The notes under the pieces were generated by a model. The model saw only the letters and a program-made list of their open reading frames with translations. It was not told where the DNA came from and searched no databases. Shown here one piece after another: positions 56,795 through 64,000 of a DNA stretch of 64,000 nucleotides. Origin of the DNA: Streptomyces typhae (GTDB lineage: Bacteria > Actinomycetota > Actinomycetes > Streptomycetales > Streptomycetaceae); the NCBI RefSeq assembly GCF_009755605.1, contig NZ_WPNZ01000008.1, positions 124,001-188,000 on the forward strand, written 5' to 3'. How positions within the stretch are numbered: the stretch's first letter is position 1; every line of letters starts with the position of its first letter. The position numbers and the translations under genes are program-made.

Positions 56795-57762
56795 CGACCG
56801 CCGCGAGCGTCGAGGCCTCCGGTGACTCCGGGGGCTCCGAGGGGAGTCACGGGGGCGACGACAGCCCGTACGCGCTGTCGCACCTGGACGCCCTGGAGTC
56901 CGAGGCCGTGCACATCTTCCGTGAGGTCGCGGGCGAGTTCGAGCGGCCGGTGATCCTGTTCTCCGGCGGCAAGGACTCCATCGTCATGCTGCATCTGGCG
57001 CTGAAGGCGTTCGCGCCCGCGCCGGTGCCGTTCTCGCTCCTGCACGTCGACACCGGGCACAACTTCCCGGAGGTCATCGACTACCGGGACCGGACGGTGG
57101 CGCGGCACGGCCTGCGGTTGCACGTGGCCTCCGTACAGGACTACATCGACCGCGGTGTCCTGCGTGAACGTCCCGACGGCACCCGCAACCCGCTCCAGAC
57201 GCTGCCGCTCACGGAGAAGATCCAGGCCGAGCGGTTCGACGCGGTCTTCGGCGGCGGGCGGCGCGACGAGGAGAAGGCGCGCGCCAAAGAGCGGGTGTTC
57301 TCGCTGCGCGACGAGTTCTCGCAGTGGGACCCGCGCCGGCAGCGCCCGGAGCTGTGGCAGCTCTACAACGGGCGGCACGCGCCCGGCGAGCACGTGCGGG
57401 TGTTCCCGCTGTCCAACTGGACCGAGCTGGACGTGTGGCAGTACATCGCCCGTGAGGGGATCGAGCTGCCGGAGATCTACTTCGCGCACGAGCGGGACGT
57501 CTTCAAGCGCTCGGGCATGTGGCTGACCGCGGGCGACTGGGGCGGTCCGAAGGAGGGCGAGGACGTCGAGCGGCGCCAGGTGCGCTATCGCACGGTCGGC
57601 GACATGTCGTGCACCGGCGCCGTCGAGTCCGACGCGACGACGCTCGCCGACGTGATCACCGAGATCGCCGCGTCCCGGCTCACCGAGCGCGGGGCGACCC
57701 GCGCCGACGACAAGCTCTCCGAGGCCGCGATGGAAGACCGCAAGCGCGAGGGGTACTTCTAG
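56791..57762 (+). CDS. cysD: Sulfate adenylyltransferase small subunit
   Basis: A 323-residue ATP sulfurylase subunit forming APS from sulfate and ATP. The PP-loop is VILFSGGKDSIVMLHLALKA. Further family marks are LLHVDTGHNFPEVIDYRD, VFGGGRRDEEKARAKERVFS and the C-terminal KREGYF. About 25 Gly/Ser/Asp-rich residues precede the domain. The ATG at 56791 overlaps the cysC stop. It works with CysN, whose gene starts three bases after this stop. Confidence 0.96.
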   Translation: MTTAASVEASGDSGGSEGSHGGDDSPYALSHLDALESEAVHIFREVAGEFERPVILFSGGKDSIVMLHLALKAFAPAPVPFSLLHVDTGHNFPEVIDYRDRTVARHGLRLHVASVQDYIDRGVLRERPDGTRNPLQTLPLTEKIQAERFDAVFGGGRRDEEKARAKERVFSLRDEFSQWDPRRQRPELWQLYNGRHAPGEHVRVFPLSNWTELDVWQYIAREGIELPEIYFAHERDVFKRSGMWLTAGDWGGPKEGEDVERRQVRYRTVGDMSCTGAVESDATTLADVITEIAASRLTERGATRADDKLSEAAMEDRKREGYF

Positions 57763-57764
57763 CC

Positions 57765-59117
57765 ATGACCAGCACCACCGACACCGCCGCCGCGGAACTC
57801 GCCGGTCTGTCCGCGACCACCCTGCTGCGGTTCGCCACCGCGGGCTCCGTCGACGACGGCAAGTCCACCCTCGTGGGCCGGCTCCTGCACGACTCCAAGT
57901 CGGTCCTCGCCGACCAGCTGGAGGCCGTCGAGCACGCCTCGCGCAGCCGCGGCGCCGAGGGCCCCGACCTGGCGCTGCTCACCGACGGCCTGCGGGCCGA
58001 GCGGGAGCAGGGCATCACCATCGACGTGGCGTACCGCTACTTCGCCACACCCCGGCGCCGCTTCATCCTCGCGGACACCCCGGGCCATGTGCAGTACACC
58101 CGGAACATGGTCACGGGCGCCTCCACGGCCGACCTCGCGGTGGTCCTGGTGGACGCCCGCAACGGCGTCATCGAGCAGACCCGCAGGCACGCCGCGGTGG
58201 CCGCGCTGCTGCGGGTGCCGCACGTGGTGCTCGCCGTGAACAAGATGGACCTCGTCGAGTACGCGGAGCCGGTGTTCGCGCGGATCGCGGAGGAGTTCAC
58301 CGCGTACGCGGGCGAGCTGGGCGTCCCCGAGATCACCGCGATCCCGATCTCGGCGCTCGCCGGGGACAACGTGGTGGAGCCGTCGTCGAACATGGACTGG
58401 TACGGCGGCCCCACGGTCCTTGAGCACCTGGAGACCGTGCCCGTCAGCCACGACCTGACGAGCTGCCACGCGCGTCTTCCGGTGCAGTACGTGATCCGGC
58501 CGGGGACCGCCGAGCACCCCGACTACCGGGGCTACGCGGGCCAGATCGCCGCGGGCACCTTCCGGGTCGGCGAGTCGGTCACCGTCCTGCCGTCGGGGCG
58601 GACGTCGAAGGTCGCGGGCATCGATCTGCTCGGGAAGCCGGTGGACGTGGCGTGGACCCCGCAGTCGGTGACCGTGCTCCTGGAGGACGACATCGACGTC
58701 TCGCGGGGCGACCTGATCGTCCCGAGCAGTGACACGCCGTCGACGGCCCAGGACATCGCGGCCACCGTCTGCCACGTCGCCGACCAGCCGCTCACGGTGG
58801 GCCAGCGGGTGCTGCTCAAGCACACCACCCGTACGGTCAAGGCGATCGTGAAGCAGATCCCGTCCCGGCTGACCCTGGACGACCTCTCCCAGCACCCGAA
58901 CCCGGAGCAGCTCGTCGCCAACGACATCGGACGGGTCCTGGTGCGCACGGCGGAGCCGCTCGCGCTCGACGCGTACGCCGACTCGCGGCGCACCGGTTCC
59001 TTCCTCCTGATCGACCCGGCGGACGGTACGACGCTCGCGGCCGGCATGGCCGGTGAGGCCTTCGCCAAGCCCGTCGACACCGCGCCGCCCGCGGACGACG
59101 AGGGGTGGGACTTCTGA
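57765..59117 (+). CDS. cysN: Sulfate adenylyltransferase large subunit (GTPase)
   Basis: A 450-residue EF-Tu-like GTPase that drives APS formation by CysD. The G1 loop is AGSVDDGKSTL, G3 is ADTPGHVQYTRNM and G4 is NKMD; beta-barrel domains follow. There is no C-terminal APS kinase fusion, which agrees with the separate cysC. It begins with the ATG at 57765, immediately after cysD. Confidence 0.96.
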   Translation: MTSTTDTAAAELAGLSATTLLRFATAGSVDDGKSTLVGRLLHDSKSVLADQLEAVEHASRSRGAEGPDLALLTDGLRAEREQGITIDVAYRYFATPRRRFILADTPGHVQYTRNMVTGASTADLAVVLVDARNGVIEQTRRHAAVAALLRVPHVVLAVNKMDLVEYAEPVFARIAEEFTAYAGELGVPEITAIPISALAGDNVVEPSSNMDWYGGPTVLEHLETVPVSHDLTSCHARLPVQYVIRPGTAEHPDYRGYAGQIAAGTFRVGESVTVLPSGRTSKVAGIDLLGKPVDVAWTPQSVTVLLEDDIDVSRGDLIVPSSDTPSTAQDIAATVCHVADQPLTVGQRVLLKHTTRTVKAIVKQIPSRLTLDDLSQHPNPEQLVANDIGRVLVRTAEPLALDAYADSRRTGSFLLIDPADGTTLAAGMAGEAFAKPVDTAPPADDEGWDF

Positions 59118-59119
59118 CC

Positions 59120-59224
59120 ATGGCCTCGATCAATGTGTACGCGACGTTCGCCAAGGAGGGCGGCCGGGTCGGCAGCGGCGCCCTCGGGGCGGGTTCGGGC
59201 GGCGTGACGCGATGTGTGCGATGA
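59120..59224 (+). CDS. Possible 34-residue ORF after cysN
   Basis: An ATG two bases after the cysN stop opens a frame starting MASINVYATFAKEGGRVGSG and ending TRCVR. A Gly-rich middle and a Cys close to the end are its only features. It could be a leader peptide for the transporter genes that follow 128 bases later, or noise. An overlapping frame from the ATG at 59212 also exists. Confidence 0.22.
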   Translation: MASINVYATFAKEGGRVGSGALGAGSGGVTRCVR

Positions 59225-59351
59225 CGTACGCGCACCGCTCGCGCGCCCTCACCCCCCGCCGTCCCTTCGCACGCAGACGAAGATCCGCCGACATCCACCC
59301 GGCCGCACCCTGACGGTGCCGAGCACCGGGCCAACGAGAGGAACACCTCCC

Positions 59352-60503
59352 GTGCCTGCCATCCGTATCCCTGGCATTCCCGCTCGACGTAAGACCCGCG
59401 CGCACCGCAGAGGCCGCACGGCCGCGGCAGCCGCCCTCCCCCTGCTCGCTCTGACACTTTCCGCCTGCGGATACGGCTCGGACTCCGACAAGGACGACGA
59501 CGGCAAGGCGAAGATCGCCGCCGACGCGAAGAAGATCGAAGGCCTGGACCAGGTGAAGATCGGGTACTTCCCGAACCTGACCCACGGCACCGCGCTCGTC
59601 GGCGACCAGGAAGGCCTGTTCCAGAAGGAGCTGGGCGCCACCAAGGCGACGTACTCCCAGTTCAACGCGGGCCCCTCGGCGATCGAGGCGCTGAACTCGA
59701 AGTCCATCGACATCAGCTGGATCGGCCCGTCGCCCGCGATCAACGGCTACACCAAGTCCGACGGCAAGAACCTGCGGATCATCGGCGGCTCGGCGTCCGG
59801 CGGCGTCAAGCTCGTCGTGAACCCGAAGAAGATCAAGTCCCTCGACGACGTCAAGGGCAAGAAGATCGCGACGCCTCAGCTCGGCAACACCCAGGACGTG
59901 GCCTTCCTCAACTGGATCAAGACCAAGGGCTGGAAGGTCGACGCCCAGAGCGGCAAGGGCGACGTCTCCGTGGTCCGCACCGACAACAAGATCACCCCGG
60001 ACGCCTACAGGTCCGGTTCGATCGACGGCGCCTGGGTGCCGGAGCCGACCGCGTCCAAGCTGGTCTCGGAGGGCGCGAAGGTGCTGCTCGACGAGGCCGA
60101 CCTGTGGCCGGACAAGAAGTTCGTGATCACCAACATCATCGTGCGGCAGGAGTTCCTGAAGGAGCACCCGAAGGTCGTCGAGGCCGTGCTCAGGGGCGCG
60201 GTGAAGACGAACCAGTTCATCGAGGACAACCCGGAGAAGGCGAAGGCCGCCGCCAACGCCAAGCTGAAGCAGCACTCCGGCAAGGCACTGCCCGCGAACG
60301 TCATCGACCCGGCCTGGAAGTCGATCCAGTTCATCAACGACCCGCTGGCGGCGACGCTCGACACCGAGGCCGAGCACGCCGTGAAGGCGGGCCTCCTGGA
60401 GCAGCCCGACCTCAAGGGCATCTACGACCTCGGACCGCTCAACAAGGTCCTGAAGGCGGCGGGCGAGCCCGCGGTCGAGGACGCCGGTCTCGGCGTCAAG
60501 TAG
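59352..60503 (+). CDS. ABC transporter substrate-binding lipoprotein (sulfonate/sulfate type)
   Basis: A 383-residue SsuA/TauA-like periplasmic-type binding protein anchored as a lipoprotein. The signal peptide ends in the lipobox LTLSACG, and the fold starts at GLDQVKIGYFPNLTHGTALV and includes SIDISWIGPSPAINGY. The GTG at 59352 has AGAGGA about 11 bases upstream. It is in the cys operon ahead of its ATPase and permease, so it probably takes up sulfonates, sulfate esters or sulfate. Confidence 0.92.
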   Translation: MPAIRIPGIPARRKTRAHRRGRTAAAAALPLLALTLSACGYGSDSDKDDDGKAKIAADAKKIEGLDQVKIGYFPNLTHGTALVGDQEGLFQKELGATKATYSQFNAGPSAIEALNSKSIDISWIGPSPAINGYTKSDGKNLRIIGGSASGGVKLVVNPKKIKSLDDVKGKKIATPQLGNTQDVAFLNWIKTKGWKVDAQSGKGDVSVVRTDNKITPDAYRSGSIDGAWVPEPTASKLVSEGAKVLLDEADLWPDKKFVITNIIVRQEFLKEHPKVVEAVLRGAVKTNQFIEDNPEKAKAAANAKLKQHSGKALPANVIDPAWKSIQFINDPLAATLDTEAEHAVKAGLLEQPDLKGIYDLGPLNKVLKAAGEPAVEDAGLGVK

Positions 60504-60545
60504 TCGGATCACGCCCACAGTTCAGGTTCTCAGGAGGTGACGACC

Positions 60546-61346
60546 ATGGGCACGACGCTCACCAAGGCACCCGAAAGCGCCGCACACACCGTGGACGCGG
60601 CCGGGCTCGCCGCACGCATCGAGCACGTCTCGAAGTCCTTCGCGACACCGGCGGGACAGCAGCTCGTCCTCGACGACATCACGCTGGACGTGGCCCAGGG
60701 GGAGTTCGTCACCCTCCTGGGGGCCTCGGGCTGTGGCAAGTCGACCCTGCTCAACCTGGTGGCCGGGCTCGACAAGCCGTCCGTGGGCGCCATCGCCACG
60801 GACGGCCGCCCGGCCCTGATGTTCCAGGAGCACGCCCTGTTCCCGTGGCTGACCGCGGGCAAGAACATCGAGCTCGCCCTGAAGCTGAGCGGTCTGCCCA
60901 AGGCCGAACGGCGCCCGCGGGCCGAGGAGTTGCTGGCCCTGGTCCGGCTCGAGGGCGCGTACGGCAAGCGGGTGCACGAGCTGTCCGGCGGCATGCGCCA
61001 GCGCGTCGCGCTGGCCCGCGCGCTCGCCCAGGACAGCAAGCTGCTCCTGATGGACGAGCCGTTCGCCGCGCTCGACGCCATCACGCGGGACGTGCTGCAC
61101 GACGAGCTGACCCGGATCTGGCGCGAGACCGGCGTCTCCGTCCTGTTCGTCACGCACAACGTCCGTGAGGCGGTACGGCTCGCCCAGCGCGTGGTCCTGC
61201 TGTCCTCGCGGCCCGGCCGGGTGGCGCGCGAGTGGACCGTCGACATCGAGCAGCCGCGTCGCATCGACGACACGGCGGTGGCGGAGCTGTCCGTCGAGAT
61301 CACCGAAGAACTGCGTGGGGAGATCCGCCGCCATGGGCAGCACTGA
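60546..61346 (+). CDS. ABC transporter ATP-binding protein (SsuB-like)
   Basis: A 266-residue ATPase of the nitrate/sulfonate/taurine group. Walker A is GASGCGKST, the Q-loop FQEHALFPW, the signature LSGGMRQRVALARAL and Walker B LLLMDEPFAALD, with the H-loop in FVTHNVREAV. The ATG at 60546 has CAGGAGG 8 bases upstream. Its 3' end overlaps the permease gene by 14 bases. Confidence 0.95.
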   Translation: MGTTLTKAPESAAHTVDAAGLAARIEHVSKSFATPAGQQLVLDDITLDVAQGEFVTLLGASGCGKSTLLNLVAGLDKPSVGAIATDGRPALMFQEHALFPWLTAGKNIELALKLSGLPKAERRPRAEELLALVRLEGAYGKRVHELSGGMRQRVALARALAQDSKLLLMDEPFAALDAITRDVLHDELTRIWRETGVSVLFVTHNVREAVRLAQRVVLLSSRPGRVAREWTVDIEQPRRIDDTAVAELSVEITEELRGEIRRHGQH

Positions 61347-62295
61347 GACGACGCCCGCTCCACGCAAGGGCGAGGGGCACGACACCGACACCACCGATAC
61401 CACGGCCACCACCGACGCCGTACCCCACAGCAAGGACACCCAGGACCTGGCGGGTCTGGAGGCGGGCCTCGACGCCCTGGACACCGTGCAGACGCGGCGC
61501 ACGCCGCTGCGCCAGACACTCGTGCAGAAGGTCCTGCCGCCGATCACGGCCGTCGTGCTCGTCCTCGTGGTGTGGCAGGTCCTGGTCTGGGCGGAGGTGA
61601 CCGACAGCTACAAGCTGCCGGCGCCGGACGCCGTGTGGCAGGAGGTCGAGAACGCCTGGCGGCAGGGCACGCTCCTGGAGTACATCTGGACGTCCGTCTC
61701 GCGCGGCATGTTCGGCTTCCTGATGGCGCTCGCCATCGGCACGCCGCTCGGTCTGATCGTCGCGCGGGTCAAGTTCGTGCGGGCGGCGATCGGCCCGATC
61801 CTGTCCGGCCTCCAGTCGCTGCCGTCGGTGGCGTGGGTGCCGCCCGCGGTGATCTGGCTCGGGCTCAACGACAAGATGATGTACGCGGTGATCCTGCTCG
61901 GCGCGGTGCCGTCGATCGCCAACGGCCTGGTGGCGGGCGTGGACCAGGTGCCGCCGCTGTTCCTGCGGGCGGGCCGCACCCTGGGCGCGACCGGTCTGCG
62001 CGGGACCTGGCACATCGTCATGCCCGCGGCCCTGCCCGGCTATCTCGCGGGCCTGAAGCAGGGCTGGGCGTTCTCCTGGCGGTCGTTGATGGCCGCCGAG
62101 ATCATCGCGCAGTCCCCCGACCTCGGGATGGGTCTCGGCCAGCTCCTGGAAGCGGGCCGCACCAACAGCAGCATGTCCCAGGTCTTCCTCGCCATCCTGC
62201 TCATCCTGATCGTCGGCATCGCCATCGACCTGATCGTCTTCAGTCCCCTGGAGCGGTGGGTCCTGCGCAGCCGCGGCCTGCTGGTGAAGAGCTGA
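61333..62295 (+). CDS. ABC transporter permease (SsuC-like)
   Basis: A 320-residue permease with six membrane segments from about 60. The EAA loop appears as FLRAGRTLGATGLRGTWHIV. The first 55 residues are hydrophilic, rich in Asp/Thr, and longer than usual. The ATG at 61333 lies inside the end of the ATPase gene. It forms the transporter together with the preceding two genes. Confidence 0.94.
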   Translation: MGSTETTPAPRKGEGHDTDTTDTTATTDAVPHSKDTQDLAGLEAGLDALDTVQTRRTPLRQTLVQKVLPPITAVVLVLVVWQVLVWAEVTDSYKLPAPDAVWQEVENAWRQGTLLEYIWTSVSRGMFGFLMALAIGTPLGLIVARVKFVRAAIGPILSGLQSLPSVAWVPPAVIWLGLNDKMMYAVILLGAVPSIANGLVAGVDQVPPLFLRAGRTLGATGLRGTWHIVMPAALPGYLAGLKQGWAFSWRSLMAAEIIAQSPDLGMGLGQLLEAGRTNSSMSQVFLAILLILIVGIAIDLIVFSPLERWVLRSRGLLVKS

Positions 62296-62299
62296 TCCC

Positions 62300-63175
62300 A
62301 TGTACCACCGCACATCGCCGTCCCGGCCCGGCCACCGCGGCCGGGGCCCGGTCCTCCTCGCGGTCGCGCACGGCAGCCGCGATCCACGGCACGCCGCGAC
62401 CGTCCGGGCGCTGCTGCGCACGGTGCGCGCGCGGCGGCCCGGACTGCGGGTGGAGGTGGGCTTCCTGGACTTCGACACCCCGTCGGTCCCGGCCGTCCTC
62501 GCCCGCCTCGACGAGGAGGGCGTGCGGGACGTCGTCGCCCTGCCCCTCCTCCTCACCCGCGCCTTCCACGCCAAGGCCGACATCCCGGCGGTCCTGAAGC
62601 AGGCTCCGCCGGGCCTCCGGGTCCGGCAGGCGGGGGTCCTCGGTCCGGCGCCGCTGCTCCTGGCCGCCTTGGAGAGGCGGCTGTACGAGGCGGGGCTCGA
62701 CCCCGCCGACAAGGCCACGACCGGGGTCGTCCTGGCCTCGGCGGGGTCCACCGATCCGGAGGCGGGCGCAGTGATCGCTGACATCGCGCGGGAGTGGCGG
62801 CACACCGGTTGGTGCGCCGTGCGGCCTGCGTTCGCCTCCGCCACCTCGGCCTCCGCCGCCGCCTCCGTCACCTCGGCCTCCGCCCCTTCCTTCGAGGGTT
62901 TTCCGCCCACGGCGGAGGCGGTGCGCCTGCTGCGGGCCGAGCCCGGAGTGCGGCGGGTGGCGGTCGCCCCCTATGTCCTCGCGCCGGGTTTCCTGCCCGA
63001 CCGGATCGCCCGGGGCGCCGCGGAGGCGGGCGCCGACGTCCTGGCCGGCGTGCTCGGTGACTCACCGCTCGTGGCCCGGGTGCTGCTCGACCGCTTCGAC
63101 GCCTGCCGCCGCTTCACCGCGGGCCGCTCCCCGGCGTCCGCCGGGGCCGGGAACGCCCTGTCGCGCCCGGCCTGA
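62300..63175 (+). CDS. Sirohydrochlorin chelatase (CbiX/SirB family)
   Basis: A 291-residue two-domain chelatase inserting Fe2+ (or Co2+) into sirohydrochlorin. The N-terminal catalytic stretch is VLLAVAHGSRDPRHAATVR, and a second conserved His lies in LLLTRAFHAKADIPAVL. A Ser/Ala-rich linker (around 180-200) joins the halves. Starting four bases after the permease stop, it closes the sulfate operon and provides the siroheme needed by the sulfite reductase at its head. Confidence 0.92.
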   Translation: MYHRTSPSRPGHRGRGPVLLAVAHGSRDPRHAATVRALLRTVRARRPGLRVEVGFLDFDTPSVPAVLARLDEEGVRDVVALPLLLTRAFHAKADIPAVLKQAPPGLRVRQAGVLGPAPLLLAALERRLYEAGLDPADKATTGVVLASAGSTDPEAGAVIADIAREWRHTGWCAVRPAFASATSASAAASVTSASAPSFEGFPPTAEAVRLLRAEPGVRRVAVAPYVLAPGFLPDRIARGAAEAGADVLAGVLGDSPLVARVLLDRFDACRRFTAGRSPASAGAGNALSRPA

Positions 63176-63241
63176 TCTTGTCCCGGGCGTCGGCCGGAAA
63201 CCGCTTGCGGGGCCGCGCGCGGCCCCCTTAGCGTCTCGCGG

Positions 63242-63778
63242 ATGACCCCCGAGCCGTTCGCCCCCGAACTGCGGTCCGAGCGACTGGTGCTCTCCGCGTA
63301 CGTCGCCGCAGACGAGGCGGAGTTCGTCGCGCTGTTCCAGGACGACGCCGTGGGGCGCTGGTTCGGCGAGGGCATGCAGAGCGCCGAGGAGAACAGGGCG
63401 CTGTTCGCGCGGCTGTTCAGCATCGTGTACGCGGAGCGGCGCTTCCCGGTGTGGGCGGTGCGCCACAACGGGCGGTACGCGGGCCACGCCGAGATCAAGC
63501 CGTCCCCCGAGCCCTGGCTCGACGGCCACGAGATCGTCTACGGCCTGTCCCGGGACAGCTGGGGCCTCGGCCTCGGCACGGAGCTCGCGGGCCTGCTCAC
63601 GGACTACGGCCACCGGACGCTCGGGCTCGCCGAGGTGCACGCCACCGTGGACGCCCAGAACACGCCGTCCATCACCGTCCTCAAGCGCCTCGGCTACACG
63701 CAGGGCCGCGAGGTGCGCGAGGACCACGGGGGGACGACGCTCCAGTTCACGTCACGGGCCGAGGCTCCTCGCCCCTGA
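63242..63778 (+). CDS. GNAT-family N-acetyltransferase (RimJ/RimL-like)
   Basis: A 178-residue acetyltransferase of the Acetyltransf_3 type: ELRSERLVLSAYVAADEAEF at the start, SRDSWGLGLGTELAGLLTDY for acetyl-CoA binding, and HATVDAQNTPSITVLKRLGY near the end. It follows the chelatase by 66 bases. Its 3' end overlaps the convergent panE-like gene by 32 bases. Confidence 0.9.
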   Translation: MTPEPFAPELRSERLVLSAYVAADEAEFVALFQDDAVGRWFGEGMQSAEENRALFARLFSIVYAERRFPVWAVRHNGRYAGHAEIKPSPEPWLDGHEIVYGLSRDSWGLGLGTELAGLLTDYGHRTLGLAEVHATVDAQNTPSITVLKRLGYTQGREVREDHGGTTLQFTSRAEAPRP

Positions 63779-64000
63779 CCCGTTCGACGTGGGCGACCAG
63801 CTCCGCCACCGGCATCGACCCCGCCGCCCTGCGCTCCTGCGCGAAGGTGTTCGCGAGCCGCTGGAGCGCGTCGTTCACCGGCGTCGGCACCCCGTGCTCC
63901 CGGCCGAGCAGCGCGATCTCACCGTTGAGGTAGTCGACCTCGACGGTGCCGGTGCCACGGGTGAGGCTCTGCCAGGTGGAGCCGCCGCGCGGGCCGCCCG
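63747..64000 (-). CDS. panE: 2-dehydropantoate 2-reductase-like protein, C-terminal part
   Basis: The last 84 codons of a gene entering from the right edge. The fragment GTGTVEVDYLNGEIALLGRE followed by HGVPTPVNDALQRLANTF is the C-terminal helical domain of ketopantoate reductases (ApbA/PanE), with the conserved E-V-D-x-L-N-G-x-I. The stop is at 63747-63749, inside the convergent GNAT gene. The full enzyme would reduce ketopantoate to pantoate with NADPH; the nucleotide-binding half is outside the window. Confidence 0.85.
   Translation of the reverse strand, partial: GGPRGGSTWQSLTRGTGTVEVDYLNGEIALLGREHGVPTPVNDALQRLANTFAQERRAAGSMPVAELVAHVERVRGEEPRPVT

Noticed and set aside
59212..59313. A 33-codon frame beginning MCAMTYAHRSRALTPRRPF
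   Set aside because: Overlaps the other small frame, is Arg-rich, and has no ribosome binding site.
1..64000. CRISPR arrays, insertion sequences, prophage genes, attachment sites, rRNA or tRNA
   Set aside because: No regularly spaced identical repeats with unique spacers, no transposase, integrase or phage structural genes, and no structural RNA signatures were found on reading both strands.

Overview
The window reads as a Streptomyces chromosome segment. GC is very high throughout, GTG starts are frequent and ATGA/GTGA overlaps are common. Two iron-box operators of the DmdR/IdeR type are visible, along with a LAxTG (sortase E type) surface protein and dispersed copies of the element GCCCGTCCGGCGATTGAGGA. 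Gene content is mostly core or near-core: sulfur assimilation, purine catabolism, RsgA, and DNA alkylation repair. I see no tRNA, rRNA, insertion sequence, prophage or CRISPR array.

Layout. 1-690: the 5' end of a KhtU/KefB-type cation/proton antiporter, preceded by what looks like a decayed copy of its regulatory subunit. 795-3707: a short AraC regulator with a glyoxalase-fold protein, a SigB/SigF-type sigma factor, and a lipoprotein polysaccharide deacetylase whose promoter carries a perfect dyad. 3738-6898: TetR regulator, cytochrome P450 and a divergent SDR oxidoreductase. 6844-15850: a purine catabolism block with a three-subunit xanthine dehydrogenase, XdhC maturation factor, NCS2 purine permease and divergent PucR activator. 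16024-21004: TPR protein, GntR regulator with a long repetitive disordered N-terminus, iron-box-controlled siderophore-reductase-like protein, DUF2637 membrane protein and an RsbW-like kinase. 21196-31920: GH38 alpha-mannosidase, pyruvate oxidase, a 1150-residue disordered protein ending in a degenerate PP2C fold, a TrmB/LuxR regulator, DUF456 and a PPOX-fold protein.

31940-34928 is a probable iron-starvation surface operon: a small secreted protein plus a sortase-anchored beta-propeller/Ig protein that carries a second copy of the small protein's fold. 35091-43896: Ada/AlkA repair protein, RsgA with a putative leader peptide and a hairpin over its ribosome binding site, GH2 beta-galactosidase, a membrane-tethered alpha-toroid protein followed by a cupin-like protein, and a NUDIX hydrolase. 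44022-52925: VOC protein, two AraC regulators, NmrA-like oxidoreductase, YihY membrane protein, AidB-like acyl-CoA dehydrogenase, a GAF regulator and a GNAT protein, with two arrays of the GATTGAGGAC element.

53436-63175 is the assimilatory sulfate operon: cysteine-type leader peptide, attenuator-like hairpin, sulfite reductase, a small zinc-ribbon protein, cysH, cysC, cysD, cysN, a sulfonate/sulfate-type ABC transporter and a sirohydrochlorin chelatase. Together these import and activate sulfate, reduce APS to sulfite and sulfide, and supply the siroheme cofactor. The window ends with a GNAT gene and a partial panE-like gene.

Strongest candidates for something not well described: the two-gene iron-regulated surface module (31940-34928), the toroid/cupin pair (41164-43441), and the rsgA leader region (37756-37904).
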